Positions 43,301-52,552 of a stretch of 64,000 nucleotides of DNA are shown one piece after another; position 1 is the stretch's first letter; each line of letters begins with the position of its first letter. A model generated the notes under the pieces. It did no database searches, was not told the DNA's origin, and saw only the letters and a program-made list of their open reading frames with translations. The stretch lies in contig NZ_PYLP01000008.1 of the NCBI RefSeq assembly GCF_003024675.1, positions 32,793-96,792 on the forward strand, read 5' to 3'. The DNA is from Faecalibacillus faecis. Lineage in GTDB: Bacteria > Bacillota_I > Bacilli_A > Erysipelotrichales > Coprobacillaceae. The position numbers and the translations under genes were made by a program.

Positions 43301-45934
43301 ATGGCAAGTAGAAAACAAGAAATTAGAAAAGAAATAAAAAAGAAAAATGCTAAATTAGGAATCGATGTAGAAGCCGCAAAAAACATTGTTGATTTACAAG
43401 ATCAACAAGGCGAAAATATACATGTTGATGATTTTAAAAATCAAGAATATACAGGAGAAGTTCTTCCATTTTCTACAACACCACAAAAAACGAAAAAGGG
43501 TTTTGTTTCAAGAATTAAAGGTGTTTTTGATGATGAAAGAAAACAACTTAAAAAATTAGACCGTGTTGCTGAAAATATTATTGCTTTAGAAGCTCAATAT
43601 GCAGCAATGTCTGATGAAGAATTAGCTAATCAAACAAACATCTTAAAACGAAAATTAGAAGATGGAAAAGAATTAGATGATATTTTAGTTGAAGCTTTTG
43701 CAACTGTACGTGAAGCTGCATGGCGTCAAATTCATTTAAAAGCATTCAAAGTGCAATTAATGGGTGGTATTGCTTTACATAATGGTGATATTGCTGAAAT
43801 GAAAACAGGTGAGGGGAAAACTTTAACATCTATTTTCCCAGTTTATTTAAATGCTTTAACCGGTAAAGGTGTTCATGTTATTACAGTTAATGATTACTTA
43901 GCTGAACGTGATGCAAGAAACAATGGTAAAGTATTAGAATTTTTAGGATTAACAGTTGGTTTAAATAAAAGAGAATTAACACCAGTACAAAAACAAGAAG
44001 CACATGGTTGTGATGTTACTTATACAACGAATGCGGAACTTGGATTTGATTATTTAAGAGATAACATGGTGACTTCAATGGAAGATAAAGTGTTAGTTAA
44101 AGGGTTAAACTATGCTTTAATTGACGAAGTTGATTCGATTTTGATTGACGAATCAAGAACACCATTAATTATTTCTGGTGGACGTAAAAATACAGCTGCT
44201 TTGTATTTACAAGCAGATCGTTTTGTTAAATCATTAACAGCTGAAAAAGACTATGAAGTAGATGTAGAAACAAAAACAGTTACTTTAACACCAAGTGGTA
44301 TTGAAAAAGCTGAAAAAGGATTCAAAATTGAAAACTTATATGATATTCAACACACTTCATTAGTTCACCATATTAACCAAGCATTAAAAGCAAACTATGC
44401 AATGACACGTGATGTAGAATATATGGTGGCAACTGAAGATGGTACAAGAGATATTCGTAATGCTAAAATTATGATTATCGATCAATTTACTGGACGTGTT
44501 ATGCCAGGACGTGCTTATTCAGACGGTTTACATCAAGCAATTGAAGCTAAAGAAGGAGTCCCAATCAAAGAAGAAACTGAAACAAGAGCAACAATTACGT
44601 ACCAAAACTTCTTTAGATTATTTAATAAACTTGCAGGGATGACAGGTACTGCCAAAACTGAAGAAGAAGAATTTATGATGATCTATAACATGCGTGTTAT
44701 AGAAATTCCAACAAATAAGCCAGTTATTCGTGATGATCGTAATGATAAAATTTATTCAACAAAAACAAATAAATTTAAAGCCTTATGTGCTGAAGTTGTC
44801 GCAAGACATTCTTATGGACAACCAATTCTAATTGGTACAGTTTCTGTAGAAACATCTGAAACTTTATCAAAAATGTTAGATCGTCGTGGTATTCGTCACA
44901 ATACTTTAAATGCGAAAAACCATGCAAAAGAAGCAGAAATTATTGCTAGAGCTGGTCAAATGGGTGCCGTAACAATTGCGACAAACATGGCTGGACGTGG
45001 TACCGATATCAAACTTGGTAAAGGTGTTGCTGAAATCGGAGGTTTAGCGGTTATCGGTTCTGAAAGACATGAATCACGTCGTATTGATAATCAGTTACGT
45101 GGACGTTCTGGACGTCAAGGTGATCCAGGATATTCAGTATTCTATGTTTCATTTGATGATGAATTAATGCAACGTTTCGCAGGAGAAAAATTACAATCAT
45201 TTAGTAGTTATTTAGATGATGATATGGCAATTGAAAATAAAATGGTTTCAAGAGCTATTGAAAATGCTCAAAAACGTGTTGAAGGACAAAACTTTGATTC
45301 ACGTAAACATATTCTTGAATATGATGATGTTATGCGTCAACAACGTGAAATTATGTATAAAGAACGTGATGAAATCATGTCTTTAGATAATTTAGATGAC
45401 ATCATTAAAGGTATGTTCAATCAAGCGATTGAAATGACAATTAAACAATATATTATAGATGATAAACATGGAACAATTGATGTTGATGGAGTTTTAGATT
45501 TTGTGGCTAAAAACTATATGTTACTTGCAACAATGGATGCTAAAAATAAAGATGTTGTTAAAAATGATCCAACTAAATTATTAGAAACACTTACAGAAAT
45601 CTGTTTCTCACAATATCAAATGCGTTTAAATAAAGATATTGAACATGAAAAAATCTTAAACTATGAAAGAAGTATTCTTTTAGGAGTTATTGATTATACA
45701 TGGATCAATCATATTGATGCAATGACAAAACTTAGAAATGGTATCTATTTAAGAGCGTATGCACAAAAGAATCCATTATCTGAATATACAGAAGAAGCTT
45801 TCTATATGTTTGAACAAATGAAACTTTCTATTGTTGATATGATTTCTAAAAATATCGTACACATGGGTATTCGTCCAGGTAGTGCTGCTGAAAAAAATAT
45901 TCCATCATTACAATTAGAGGTTGAATTTAAATAA
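43301..45934 (+). CDS. secA: Preprotein translocase ATPase SecA
   Basis: ATPase motor of the Sec pathway. Walker A MKTGEGKTLTS, DEVDSILIDESRTPLIISG, the RGRSGRQGDPG motif VI and the preprotein cross-linking region are all present. Two departures stand out. The usual start (equivalent to MLGxxxKxFD) falls near residue 66, so there is an extra charged N-terminal stretch of about 65 residues with no internal start. The C-terminus ends without the Cys-rich zinc/SecB-binding tail. AAAGGAG lies nine bases before ATG 43301, supporting the long form. prfB overlaps the stop (TAATG), the usual secA-prfB pair. Confidence 0.96.
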   Translation: MASRKQEIRKEIKKKNAKLGIDVEAAKNIVDLQDQQGENIHVDDFKNQEYTGEVLPFSTTPQKTKKGFVSRIKGVFDDERKQLKKLDRVAENIIALEAQYAAMSDEELANQTNILKRKLEDGKELDDILVEAFATVREAAWRQIHLKAFKVQLMGGIALHNGDIAEMKTGEGKTLTSIFPVYLNALTGKGVHVITVNDYLAERDARNNGKVLEFLGLTVGLNKRELTPVQKQEAHGCDVTYTTNAELGFDYLRDNMVTSMEDKVLVKGLNYALIDEVDSILIDESRTPLIISGGRKNTAALYLQADRFVKSLTAEKDYEVDVETKTVTLTPSGIEKAEKGFKIENLYDIQHTSLVHHINQALKANYAMTRDVEYMVATEDGTRDIRNAKIMIIDQFTGRVMPGRAYSDGLHQAIEAKEGVPIKEETETRATITYQNFFRLFNKLAGMTGTAKTEEEEFMMIYNMRVIEIPTNKPVIRDDRNDKIYSTKTNKFKALCAEVVARHSYGQPILIGTVSVETSETLSKMLDRRGIRHNTLNAKNHAKEAEIIARAGQMGAVTIATNMAGRGTDIKLGKGVAEIGGLAVIGSERHESRRIDNQLRGRSGRQGDPGYSVFYVSFDDELMQRFAGEKLQSFSSYLDDDMAIENKMVSRAIENAQKRVEGQNFDSRKHILEYDDVMRQQREIMYKERDEIMSLDNLDDIIKGMFNQAIEMTIKQYIIDDKHGTIDVDGVLDFVAKNYMLLATMDAKNKDVVKNDPTKLLETLTEICFSQYQMRLNKDIEHEKILNYERSILLGVIDYTWINHIDAMTKLRNGIYLRAYAQKNPLSEYTEEAFYMFEQMKLSIVDMISKNIVHMGIRPGSAAEKNIPSLQLEVEFK

Positions 45935-47049
45935 TGGAATTATATGAAATTAAAAATGGGCTTGATAAAGCCCATTTATTAATAAAGGAATATAGAAAAT
46001 CAGCGCAAATTGACGAAAAATTAAGAGAAATAGAAGGCTTAACTTATCAAACCTTACAAGAAGGTTTTTGGGATCAACCAGATCATGCTAAAAAAATCTA
46101 TGATCAACTTAACGATATGAAAAAAATTACAGATGAATATGAACGTCTTGAACAATCTTTAAGTTCTTTAGATGAAACTTATTCATTGGTTAAAGAAACA
46201 GAGGATCAAGAATTTCAAACAATTTTAGAAAGTGATTATCAAGATTTTGAAAAACATATGGAAGAATTTGAAAAAGTCCTACTTTTATCAAAAGAATATG
46301 ATGGTTTAAATGCCATTGTTGAAATTCATCCAGGTGCTGGTGGAACAGAAAGTCAAGATTGGGCAGAAATGTTGTATCGTATGTATCAACGTTATTGTTC
46401 AAGTAAAGGCTTTAAAATTGAAGTATTAGATTATTTAGATGGTGATGTGGCAGGAATTAAATCGGTAACTTTCTTAGTAAAAGGGAAATATGCTTATGGA
46501 CATTTAAAGGCAGAAAAAGGAGTTCATCGTCTTGTAAGAATTTCACCATTTGATTCTTCTAAAAGAAGACATACATCTTTTGCTTCGGTAGATGTTATTC
46601 CAGAACTTGATGATACGATTGAAATTGATATTAAACCAGAAGATTTAAGAATTGATACTTACCGTGCAAGTGGTGCCGGAGGACAACATATTAATAAAAC
46701 GGATTCAGCCGTTCGAATTACCCATATTCCAACGGGAACAATTGTTACATGTCAAAGTCAACGTAGTCAAATTCAAAATAGAGAACAAGCGATGATTATG
46801 TTGAAGAGTAAATTATTTGCTTTAATGGAAGAGAAGCAAGCAAAAGAATTAAAAGAAATTCAAGGAGAACAAAAAGAAATTGCTTGGGGTTCACAAATTC
46901 GTTCTTATGTTTTACATCCTTATTCTTTAGTAAAAGATAATCGATCTCTTTATGAATCAAATAATCCCAAGGATGTTTTAGATGGAAACCTTGATGATTT
47001 CATTTATGCTTATTTGAAATCTTCGTTAAAGGAGGGAAAGGATGAATAA
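45934..47049 (+). CDS. prfB: Peptide chain release factor 2, without programmed frameshift
   Basis: Recognises UGA/UAA and triggers peptide release. The stop-codon-reading SPF motif (RISPFDSSKRR) identifies RF2, and the catalytic GGQ is intact (SGAGGQHINKTDSAVR). The coding frame is continuous through the region near codon 25 where most bacterial prfB genes carry an in-frame UGA and a +1 shift (LLIKEYRKSAQID here), so that autoregulation is absent. Length 371. Starts at the secA stop (TAATG) and overlaps the YitT-family gene by eight bases. Confidence 0.96.
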   Translation: MELYEIKNGLDKAHLLIKEYRKSAQIDEKLREIEGLTYQTLQEGFWDQPDHAKKIYDQLNDMKKITDEYERLEQSLSSLDETYSLVKETEDQEFQTILESDYQDFEKHMEEFEKVLLLSKEYDGLNAIVEIHPGAGGTESQDWAEMLYRMYQRYCSSKGFKIEVLDYLDGDVAGIKSVTFLVKGKYAYGHLKAEKGVHRLVRISPFDSSKRRHTSFASVDVIPELDDTIEIDIKPEDLRIDTYRASGAGGQHINKTDSAVRITHIPTGTIVTCQSQRSQIQNREQAMIMLKSKLFALMEEKQAKELKEIQGEQKEIAWGSQIRSYVLHPYSLVKDNRSLYESNNPKDVLDGNLDDFIYAYLKSSLKEGKDE

Positions 47050-47905
47050 TAAATTATTTAAAAAAATAATAGAAATTATTATTATTGTTATTGGGAATGC
47101 TATTTTAGCTTTTGGTATTTGTGGTTTTATTACGCCTCATGGAATTATCGTTGGGGGAGCTTCAGGGATTGGTTTAATCGTTAAACAAATTACAGGAATT
47201 CCTTTATCCCTTGTTGTTTATGCTATCAATATCATTATGTTTATTATTGGTTATTATTATTTGGGAAAAGCCTTTGCTGCCAAGACCTTATTAAGTACTC
47301 TTATTTTCCCAACCTTTTTAACCTTCTTTGAAAATATGCCAAGTGTAACTCATTTAACAAGTGATTTACTTCTTTCATCTGTCTATGCAGGTATTTTTGT
47401 TGGTGGAGGATTAGGTTTGGTTTTAAGATTGGGAGCAAGTACGGGAGGAATGGATATTCCACCACTTGTTTTAAATAAAAAAACAGGCATTTCTACAACA
47501 ATTTTAATTAATGGTTTTGATTGTGTTATTTTAGCTTTACAAGTTCCTTTTTCCAATGTTGAACAAATTCTTTATGGAATTCTTGTTGTTTTGATTACGG
47601 CTGTTGTTATGGATAAAATGATTTTATTAGGAGAATCAAAAATACAAGTTTTAGTAATTTCCCCTAAATGGAATGAAATCCAAGAAATGCTTTATGATCG
47701 TATTGATAGAGGATGTACACTTATGAATATTACCACAGGGTATAAAAAAGAAGAAATGTATGCGGTCATGTCTGTTGTTAGTCGTCGAGAGCTTGTTACA
47801 CTCACTAATGAAATTTTGAAAATTGATGAAGCAGCATTTATTATTTCTAATGAAACCCATAATGTAAGAGGTCGAGGATTTACTTTACCAAATATTGATT
47901 TATAA
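47042..47905 (+). CDS. YitT-family membrane protein (DUF2179), first copy
   Basis: Membrane protein of 287 residues with about five or six helices (IIEIIIIVIGNAILAFGI, a Gly-rich ITPHGIIVGGASGIGL) and a C-terminal cytosolic DUF2179 domain (about 215-285, ending NVRGRGFTLPNI). Function is unestablished. AAGGAGGGAAAGG precedes the ATG inside prfB, so it probably belongs to the secA-prfB operon. A second paralog lies at 62.8-63.7 kb. Confidence 0.9.
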   Translation: MNNKLFKKIIEIIIIVIGNAILAFGICGFITPHGIIVGGASGIGLIVKQITGIPLSLVVYAINIIMFIIGYYYLGKAFAAKTLLSTLIFPTFLTFFENMPSVTHLTSDLLLSSVYAGIFVGGGLGLVLRLGASTGGMDIPPLVLNKKTGISTTILINGFDCVILALQVPFSNVEQILYGILVVLITAVVMDKMILLGESKIQVLVISPKWNEIQEMLYDRIDRGCTLMNITTGYKKEEMYAVMSVVSRRELVTLTNEILKIDEAAFIISNETHNVRGRGFTLPNIDL

Positions 47906-47906
47906 T

Positions 47907-47938
47907 AAAAAAATGCTTATTTTCTAAGCATTTTTTTT
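47907..47938. terminator. Bidirectional terminator between yitT and the zinc-ribbon gene
   Basis: AAAAAAATGCTTA (47907-47919) pairs with TAAGCATTTTTTT (47925-47937). On the minus strand it covers the end of the zinc-ribbon gene. Confidence 0.85.
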
Positions 47939-48354
47939 AATATTATTCTTTTTCTTAAAGCTTTTTTTCTTTTGCTTTTTTTGCTTTCTTTTATTTTTTC
48001 TTTTAAAAGTTTTTGTTCAAGTAATTGTTTTTGAAGCTGGATTTGAAGTTGTTCATCTTCTTGCTTTTTTTGTTCCATCTTTTTTTTGTAATCTCTTGCA
48101 TATTGTTGAACAGTACGTTTTAAATGATTCAAATCATCATCATTATTATGATGTTTATTTGAATCATCAATGTCAACATAAAGTTCAACATAACCACATT
48201 TTGAACAATAACATGATTTGATTTCTTTATTTTCTTTTTGAAATTGCTCTTTTTTTATAATTAACTCTAAATAACTTAATGTATTAATTCCTTTATCTTT
48301 TACATAACAATTTGAAAATAAAGGTTCGTTACATCTAGGGCATATTCTCTTCAT
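47917..48354 (-). CDS. Zinc-ribbon protein with Lys/Gln-rich coiled coil, unknown
   Basis: I do not recognise a named family. The N-terminal 60 residues contain two Cys pairs (ICPRCNEPLF and CYCSKCGYVELY) that would form a zinc ribbon. A DDSNKHHNNDDD linker follows, then about 70 residues of strongly charged, Lys- and Gln-rich helix, probably coiled coil, ending in a very basic tail (KKSKRKKALRKR). Nucleic-acid or ribosome binding is plausible but unproven. AAGGAG lies seven bases before ATG 48354. It is divergent from ftsE. Confidence 0.78.
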   Translation of the reverse strand: MKRICPRCNEPLFSNCYVKDKGINTLSYLELIIKKEQFQKENKEIKSCYCSKCGYVELYVDIDDSNKHHNNDDDLNHLKRTVQQYARDYKKKMEQKKQEDEQLQIQLQKQLLEQKLLKEKIKESKKSKRKKALRKRIILKKMLRK

Positions 48355-48466
48355 CTAGCCACTCCTTCAATAAACATATTATACCATGAAAAAACATAAT
48401 TAATAGGGTCAATATACAAACAAATTCTACAAATTGTGTTATAATATCTAAGGGAGTTGAATAAAA

Positions 48467-49150
48467 ATGATAAAACTTACAAATGTTACGAAAATCTATA
48501 AAACCGGTGTAAGAGCATTAAATGATGTAAATCTTACTATTGAGCCCGGTGAATTTGTATATGTCATCGGTACAACTGGTGCTGGTAAATCAACGTTTAT
48601 TAAATTACTTTATCGTGAAGAAAAAGCAACTTCAGGTAAAGTTGAAGTTGTTGGTCAAGATGTTTCTAAAATTAGAAACAGCAAAGTTCCTTATTTTAGA
48701 AGAAATATTGGAGTTGTATTTCAAAACTTTAGATTATTACCTAAAAAAACAGTTTTTGAAAATGTGGCTTATGCTCTAGAAGTTATTGATACACCACGTG
48801 CAGAAATTAGAAGACGTGTACGTGCTACTTTAGAGCTAGTTGGTTTGGAGGATAAAGTTAATGCTTTCCCTCATGAACTTTCAGGTGGACAACAACAAAG
48901 AGTGGCAATTGCTAGAGCAATTGTTAACCGTCCAAAAGTATTGATTGCAGATGAACCAACAGGAAACCTGGATCCTGAAACATCTAAAGAAATTATCAAT
49001 GTTTTATTACGTATTAATGAAGAACAAGGAACAACTGTCTTGGTTGTTACCCATGACCAAAAAATTGTACAAGAACATAAAAGACGTACAATTTTAATGG
49101 AAGATGGTTGCATTAATGCAGATACATCTCTAGGAGGTTATGATTTATAA
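48467..49150 (+). CDS. ftsE: Cell division ABC ATPase FtsE
   Basis: ATPase of the FtsEX complex, which activates peptidoglycan hydrolases at division or elongation sites. Walker A GTTGAGKST, signature LSGGQQQRVAIARAI and Walker B VLIADEPTGNLDPE are intact. Length 227. TGT-TATAAT (48440-48445) and AAGGGAG precede the ATG. ftsX starts at the stop codon (TAATG). No hydrolase partner is adjacent. Confidence 0.95.
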   Translation: MIKLTNVTKIYKTGVRALNDVNLTIEPGEFVYVIGTTGAGKSTFIKLLYREEKATSGKVEVVGQDVSKIRNSKVPYFRRNIGVVFQNFRLLPKKTVFENVAYALEVIDTPRAEIRRRVRATLELVGLEDKVNAFPHELSGGQQQRVAIARAIVNRPKVLIADEPTGNLDPETSKEIINVLLRINEEQGTTVLVVTHDQKIVQEHKRRTILMEDGCINADTSLGGYDL

Positions 49151-50061
49151 TGAAAGAATTAATAAGTTGTATTAAAAATTTACCCAAACATTTTAAAACA
49201 TCTTTAGTAAACTTATGGCGTAATGGAGCAATGACTTTTTCATCTATTTTTGCTGTAACGATTACGTTATTACTTATTGGGGTTATTAGTGTTTTAGCGT
49301 TAAATGTTCAAGATATTTCAGCAAACATCGAAGAAGGTGTTCGTATTTATGTTAAACTTGAACGTTCTATTGATGAAAATGCAGAAAATGAAGTTGGCAA
49401 ACAAATTAAACAATTAAAAGGAGTTGCCTCAGCTACATATTTTTCAAAAGATGAAGAGTTATCAAAATTAATAGATAAACAAGGGGAAGATGGAAAAGAA
49501 TTATTTGAATCTTATCGTGATGATAACCCATTAGGAGCAGCTTATGAGGTTGAAGCTAAAGACCCAACAAAACTCGCTTCACTTGCGAAAAAAATCAAAG
49601 ATATTCCTAATGTCAATTCAGTAAACTATGGTGGTGATTCTACACAATCAATGGTTTCTACCTTAAATACAATTCAAACAAGTGGAACAGTCTTTATTGT
49701 AGGACTTGTGATTGTTGCTTTATTTATGATTTCAAATACAATCAAGATTACTATTACAGCACGTTCTACAGAAATTTCAATCATGCGTATGGTTGGAGCA
49801 AGTAACTGGTATATTCGTATTCCATTTATGTTAGAAGGTATGCTTATTGGTTTATTTGGTGCGATTATTCCTATTTTCGTATTGGTTTATGGATATGGGG
49901 CTCTTTATAATTATACAGGTGGTTCTTTAATGTCATCAATGCTTGTATTAAAAGCGCCAATGCCATTTATCCGTGATTTCTCATTTATTTTAGCGGGCTT
50001 AGGTGCTGGTGTAGGTTTAATTGGAAGTTTTGTTTCAATTAGAAGATTCTTGAAATTCTAA
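49150..50061 (+). CDS. ftsX: Cell division membrane protein FtsX
   Basis: Membrane partner of FtsE. One N-terminal helix (about 24-50), a large extracellular loop (about 50-180) for hydrolase contact, then three helices to the C-terminus with the FtsX-type segment ITARSTEISIMRMVGASNWYIR. Length 303 fits the family. Coupled to ftsE by TAATG and closed by a terminator. Confidence 0.94.
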   Translation: MKELISCIKNLPKHFKTSLVNLWRNGAMTFSSIFAVTITLLLIGVISVLALNVQDISANIEEGVRIYVKLERSIDENAENEVGKQIKQLKGVASATYFSKDEELSKLIDKQGEDGKELFESYRDDNPLGAAYEVEAKDPTKLASLAKKIKDIPNVNSVNYGGDSTQSMVSTLNTIQTSGTVFIVGLVIVALFMISNTIKITITARSTEISIMRMVGASNWYIRIPFMLEGMLIGLFGAIIPIFVLVYGYGALYNYTGGSLMSSMLVLKAPMPFIRDFSFILAGLGAGVGLIGSFVSIRRFLKF

Positions 50062-50087
50062 AAGATTATCGTAGGATAATCTTTTTT
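50061..50087 (+). terminator. Terminator of ftsEX
   Basis: AAAGATTATC (50061-50070) pairs with GATAATCTTT (50075-50084), followed by T. Confidence 0.88.
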
Positions 50088-50150
50088 CTTTATCTTTTTT
50101 TAGGTTTTCTATATAATAGTAAGAGAATTGTCGACAAAGGAGGCGATACC

Positions 50151-51395
50151 ATGGCAAAAAATAGTTTTTTAAAGGAAGCGATGACTGAAAATCATCCTCA
50201 ATATGAAAAAGCAATCCAAAGAAAAGAACCGCTTTATCAAAGAGAAAATGATTTAAGAAGCCCTTTTTCAAGAGATTATAATCGAATTATTTTTTCTTTA
50301 GCGTATCGACGTTTGAAACATAAAACACAAGTCTTTTTTGCGGTAGAAGATGATCATGTGTGTACAAGAAGTGAACATGTTAATCTTGTTGATTCTGTCA
50401 GTTATACCATTGCGAATTATTTAGGACTTAATACAGAACTTACACGCTCCATTGCAGTAGGGCATGATTTAGGACATGCACCTTTTGGCCATGGTGGAGA
50501 AAAAATCATTAATACACTTTGTAAAGAAAATGATTTACCCGCTTTTTGGCATGAAAAAAATAGCCTTTATTTTGTTGATGAAATTGATACGCTTGAAGAT
50601 AATCACCACATTCGACGTAATTTAAATTTAACATATGCCATAAGAGATGGTATCATTTCCCATTGTGGTGAAATGAATCAAAAGTCTATTCAAAAAAGAA
50701 ATGAATATATTGATTTAAAAGATTATCAATATCCAGGACAATACAATCCTTACACATGGGAAGGGTGTGTTGTTAAAATGTCGGATAAGATTGCTTATCT
50801 TGCACGTGATATTGAAGATGCATTAAGATTAAATATTATTGATGAAAAACAAGTTGAACAATTAAAAAAAGAAATCAATATGATTTCTAGTTATCATTTT
50901 GATGCAATAAATAATGGAACGATTGTTAATTATTTTATTTTAGATGTTTGTCAAAATTCTTCATTAGAGAAAGGAATTTGTTTATCAGATGAAGCTTTTG
51001 AAGTCATGAAGAAAATGATGTCATTTAATTATAAAAATATTTATTTAATTGATCGTATTGAAGTCCATACCAATTATGTTCAATTGATTTTAAATTCTAT
51101 TTTTCAATTCTTGTATAAATATGAAACCATTGCGAAAGAACATCAAACAAATGTTATTGAAGCATTGAAAAAGGACCAAAAGAAATATCCAATAACGATT
51201 CAAGGATATATTCATTGGTTAGAAAAATATAGTCAAATGAGGGATTTTAAAAGAAATACCCATTATCAAAATCATATCATCTATGATTTTGATAATGATT
51301 CAAAAGCGATGGTCAAAAGTATTATTGATTACCTTTCAGGTATGTCAGATGCTTACATATTAAAAATATTTAATGAATTTATTTCATTTTCATAA
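50151..51395 (+). CDS. dgt: dGTPase-like HD-domain triphosphohydrolase
   Basis: Deoxynucleotide triphosphohydrolase of the Dgt family, cleaving dNTP to nucleoside and triphosphate. Metal-binding HD residues are seen in [24 protein letters not shown] and the later [17 protein letters not shown]. Length 414. TATAAT (50112-50117) and AAAGGAGG precede the ATG. Preferred substrate among dNTPs cannot be told. It is followed 14 bases later by metA in the same direction. Confidence 0.9.
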   Translation: MAKNSFLKEAMTENHPQYEKAIQRKEPLYQRENDLRSPFSRDYNRIIFSLAYRRLKHKTQVFFAVEDDHVCTRSEHVNLVDSVSYTIANYLGLNTELTRSIAVGHDLGHAPFGHGGEKIINTLCKENDLPAFWHEKNSLYFVDEIDTLEDNHHIRRNLNLTYAIRDGIISHCGEMNQKSIQKRNEYIDLKDYQYPGQYNPYTWEGCVVKMSDKIAYLARDIEDALRLNIIDEKQVEQLKKEINMISSYHFDAINNGTIVNYFILDVCQNSSLEKGICLSDEAFEVMKKMMSFNYKNIYLIDRIEVHTNYVQLILNSIFQFLYKYETIAKEHQTNVIEALKKDQKKYPITIQGYIHWLEKYSQMRDFKRNTHYQNHIIYDFDNDSKAMVKSIIDYLSGMSDAYILKIFNEFISFS

Positions 51396-51409
51396 AAGGA
51401 GAAGTTAAA

Positions 51410-52351
51410 ATGCCAATTAAAATACCAAATGATTTACCAGCATCTAAGATATTAAAAGAAGAAAATATCTTCGTAATGGATGAAACAAGAGCACTTTCAC
51501 AAAGAATTAGACCTTTAAAATTAATTATTGTTAATATCATGCCTACTAAAATTGTGACAGAAACACAATTATTAAGACTTTTATCTAATACACCTTTACA
51601 AATAGAAGTGGATTGGTTATGTATGGAAAGTCATAATTCTAAAAATACACCACAAGAACATTTAATGGAATTCTATAAAACATTTAATGAAATTAAAGAT
51701 AATAAATATGATGGTTTGATTGTTACAGGAGCCCCTGTAGAAAAAATGAAATTTGAAGATGTTGATTATTGGGATGAACTTACAAAGATTTTTGATTGGG
51801 CCAATACACATGTCTTTTCATCATTTTTTATTTGTTGGGCTTCTCAAGCAGCACTTTATTATTATCATGGTGTCGAAAAATATGAACTTGAAGAAAAGTT
51901 AACAGGTGTTTATCAACATCATACCAATGAAAAGAAGATGAAAAGAAAGATTTTAAGAGGCTTTGATTTTCAATTCTACGCACCGCATTCAAGACATACA
52001 GCCGTTAGACAAGAAGATATTGAAAAGATTAATTCTTTAGATATTCTCGCAACTTCTAAAGATGCAGGGGTTTACTTAGTTGCTGAAAAAGATGGTTCGA
52101 GATTTTTTGTGACAGGACATCCGGAATATGATCCAGATACTTTAGATAAAGAATATCATCGTGATCTTGTTAAAGGGGATGAATGTGTCATGCCTAAAAA
52201 TTATTATAAAAATAATGATGTAAATGGTGAAATATTGGTAAAATGGCGTAGTCATGCTTATTTGTTATTTTCAAATTGGCTTAACTATTATGTATATCAA
52301 AGTACACCATATAACTTAGATGATCTTGAAAAAATGAAGACGCCACAATAG
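51410..52351 (+). CDS. metA: Homoserine O-acetyltransferase (MetA family, Glu111 type)
   Basis: First committed step of methionine synthesis, acylating homoserine. Nucleophile Cys142 ([10 protein letters not shown]), catalytic His237 and Glu239 (VTGHPEY). The acyl-donor residue is Glu111 in VTGAPVEKM; published work on MetA ties Glu111 to acetyl-CoA and Gly111 to succinyl-CoA, so despite common 'succinyltransferase' labels this should use acetyl-CoA. Length 313. An AAGGAGAAG site follows the dgt stop. No other methionine genes or SAM riboswitch are nearby. Confidence 0.94.
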   Translation: MPIKIPNDLPASKILKEENIFVMDETRALSQRIRPLKLIIVNIMPTKIVTETQLLRLLSNTPLQIEVDWLCMESHNSKNTPQEHLMEFYKTFNEIKDNKYDGLIVTGAPVEKMKFEDVDYWDELTKIFDWANTHVFSSFFICWASQAALYYYHGVEKYELEEKLTGVYQHHTNEKKMKRKILRGFDFQFYAPHSRHTAVRQEDIEKINSLDILATSKDAGVYLVAEKDGSRFFVTGHPEYDPDTLDKEYHRDLVKGDECVMPKNYYKNNDVNGEILVKWRSHAYLLFSNWLNYYVYQSTPYNLDDLEKMKTPQ

Positions 52352-52363
52352 GCGTCTTGTTTT
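52338..52363 (+). terminator. Terminator overlapping the metA stop
   Basis: AAGACGCC (52338-52345) pairs with GGCGTCTT (52351-52358), then a T-rich run. The stop TAG is in the loop. Confidence 0.88.
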
Positions 52364-52398
52364 TATCTAAAAAATATGGTAAATTATAATATGTAGTT

Positions 52399-52483
52399 GC
52401 GGCCGTGGTGAAATTGGTATACACGTAGGTTTGAGGGACCTATGGCTTATGCCGTGCCGGTTCAAGTCCGGTCGGCCGCACCA
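52399..52483 (+). tRNA. tRNA-Leu (anticodon GAG)
   Basis: Acceptor GCGGCCG pairs with CGGCCGC, anticodon stem TAGGT/ACCTA with loop TTGAGGG giving GAG, a long class II variable arm, T loop TTCAAGT, and an encoded CCA. TATAAT (52385-52390) lies just upstream; a terminator follows. Confidence 0.96.
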
Positions 52484-52493
52484 ATTAGTCATT

Positions 52494-52518
52494 AACTTAT
52501 CGTCTGATAAGTTTTTTT
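52494..52518 (+). terminator. Terminator of tRNA-Leu
   Basis: AACTTATC (52494-52501), loop GTCT, GATAAGTT (52506-52513), then T run. Confidence 0.9.
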
Positions 52519-52524
52519 ATTTAC

Positions 52525-52550
52525 TAAAAAAGGCGCCGAAGCGTCTTTTG
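52525..52550 (-). terminator. Probable terminator of pepV
   Basis: On the minus strand AAGACGC, loop TTCG, GCGCCTT (one mismatch), then T run. Confidence 0.7.
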
Positions 52551-52552
52551 TT

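Noticed and set aside
51396..51409. SAM riboswitch or T-box ahead of metA
   Set aside because: Only 14 bases separate metA from the preceding gene; there is no room for a leader.
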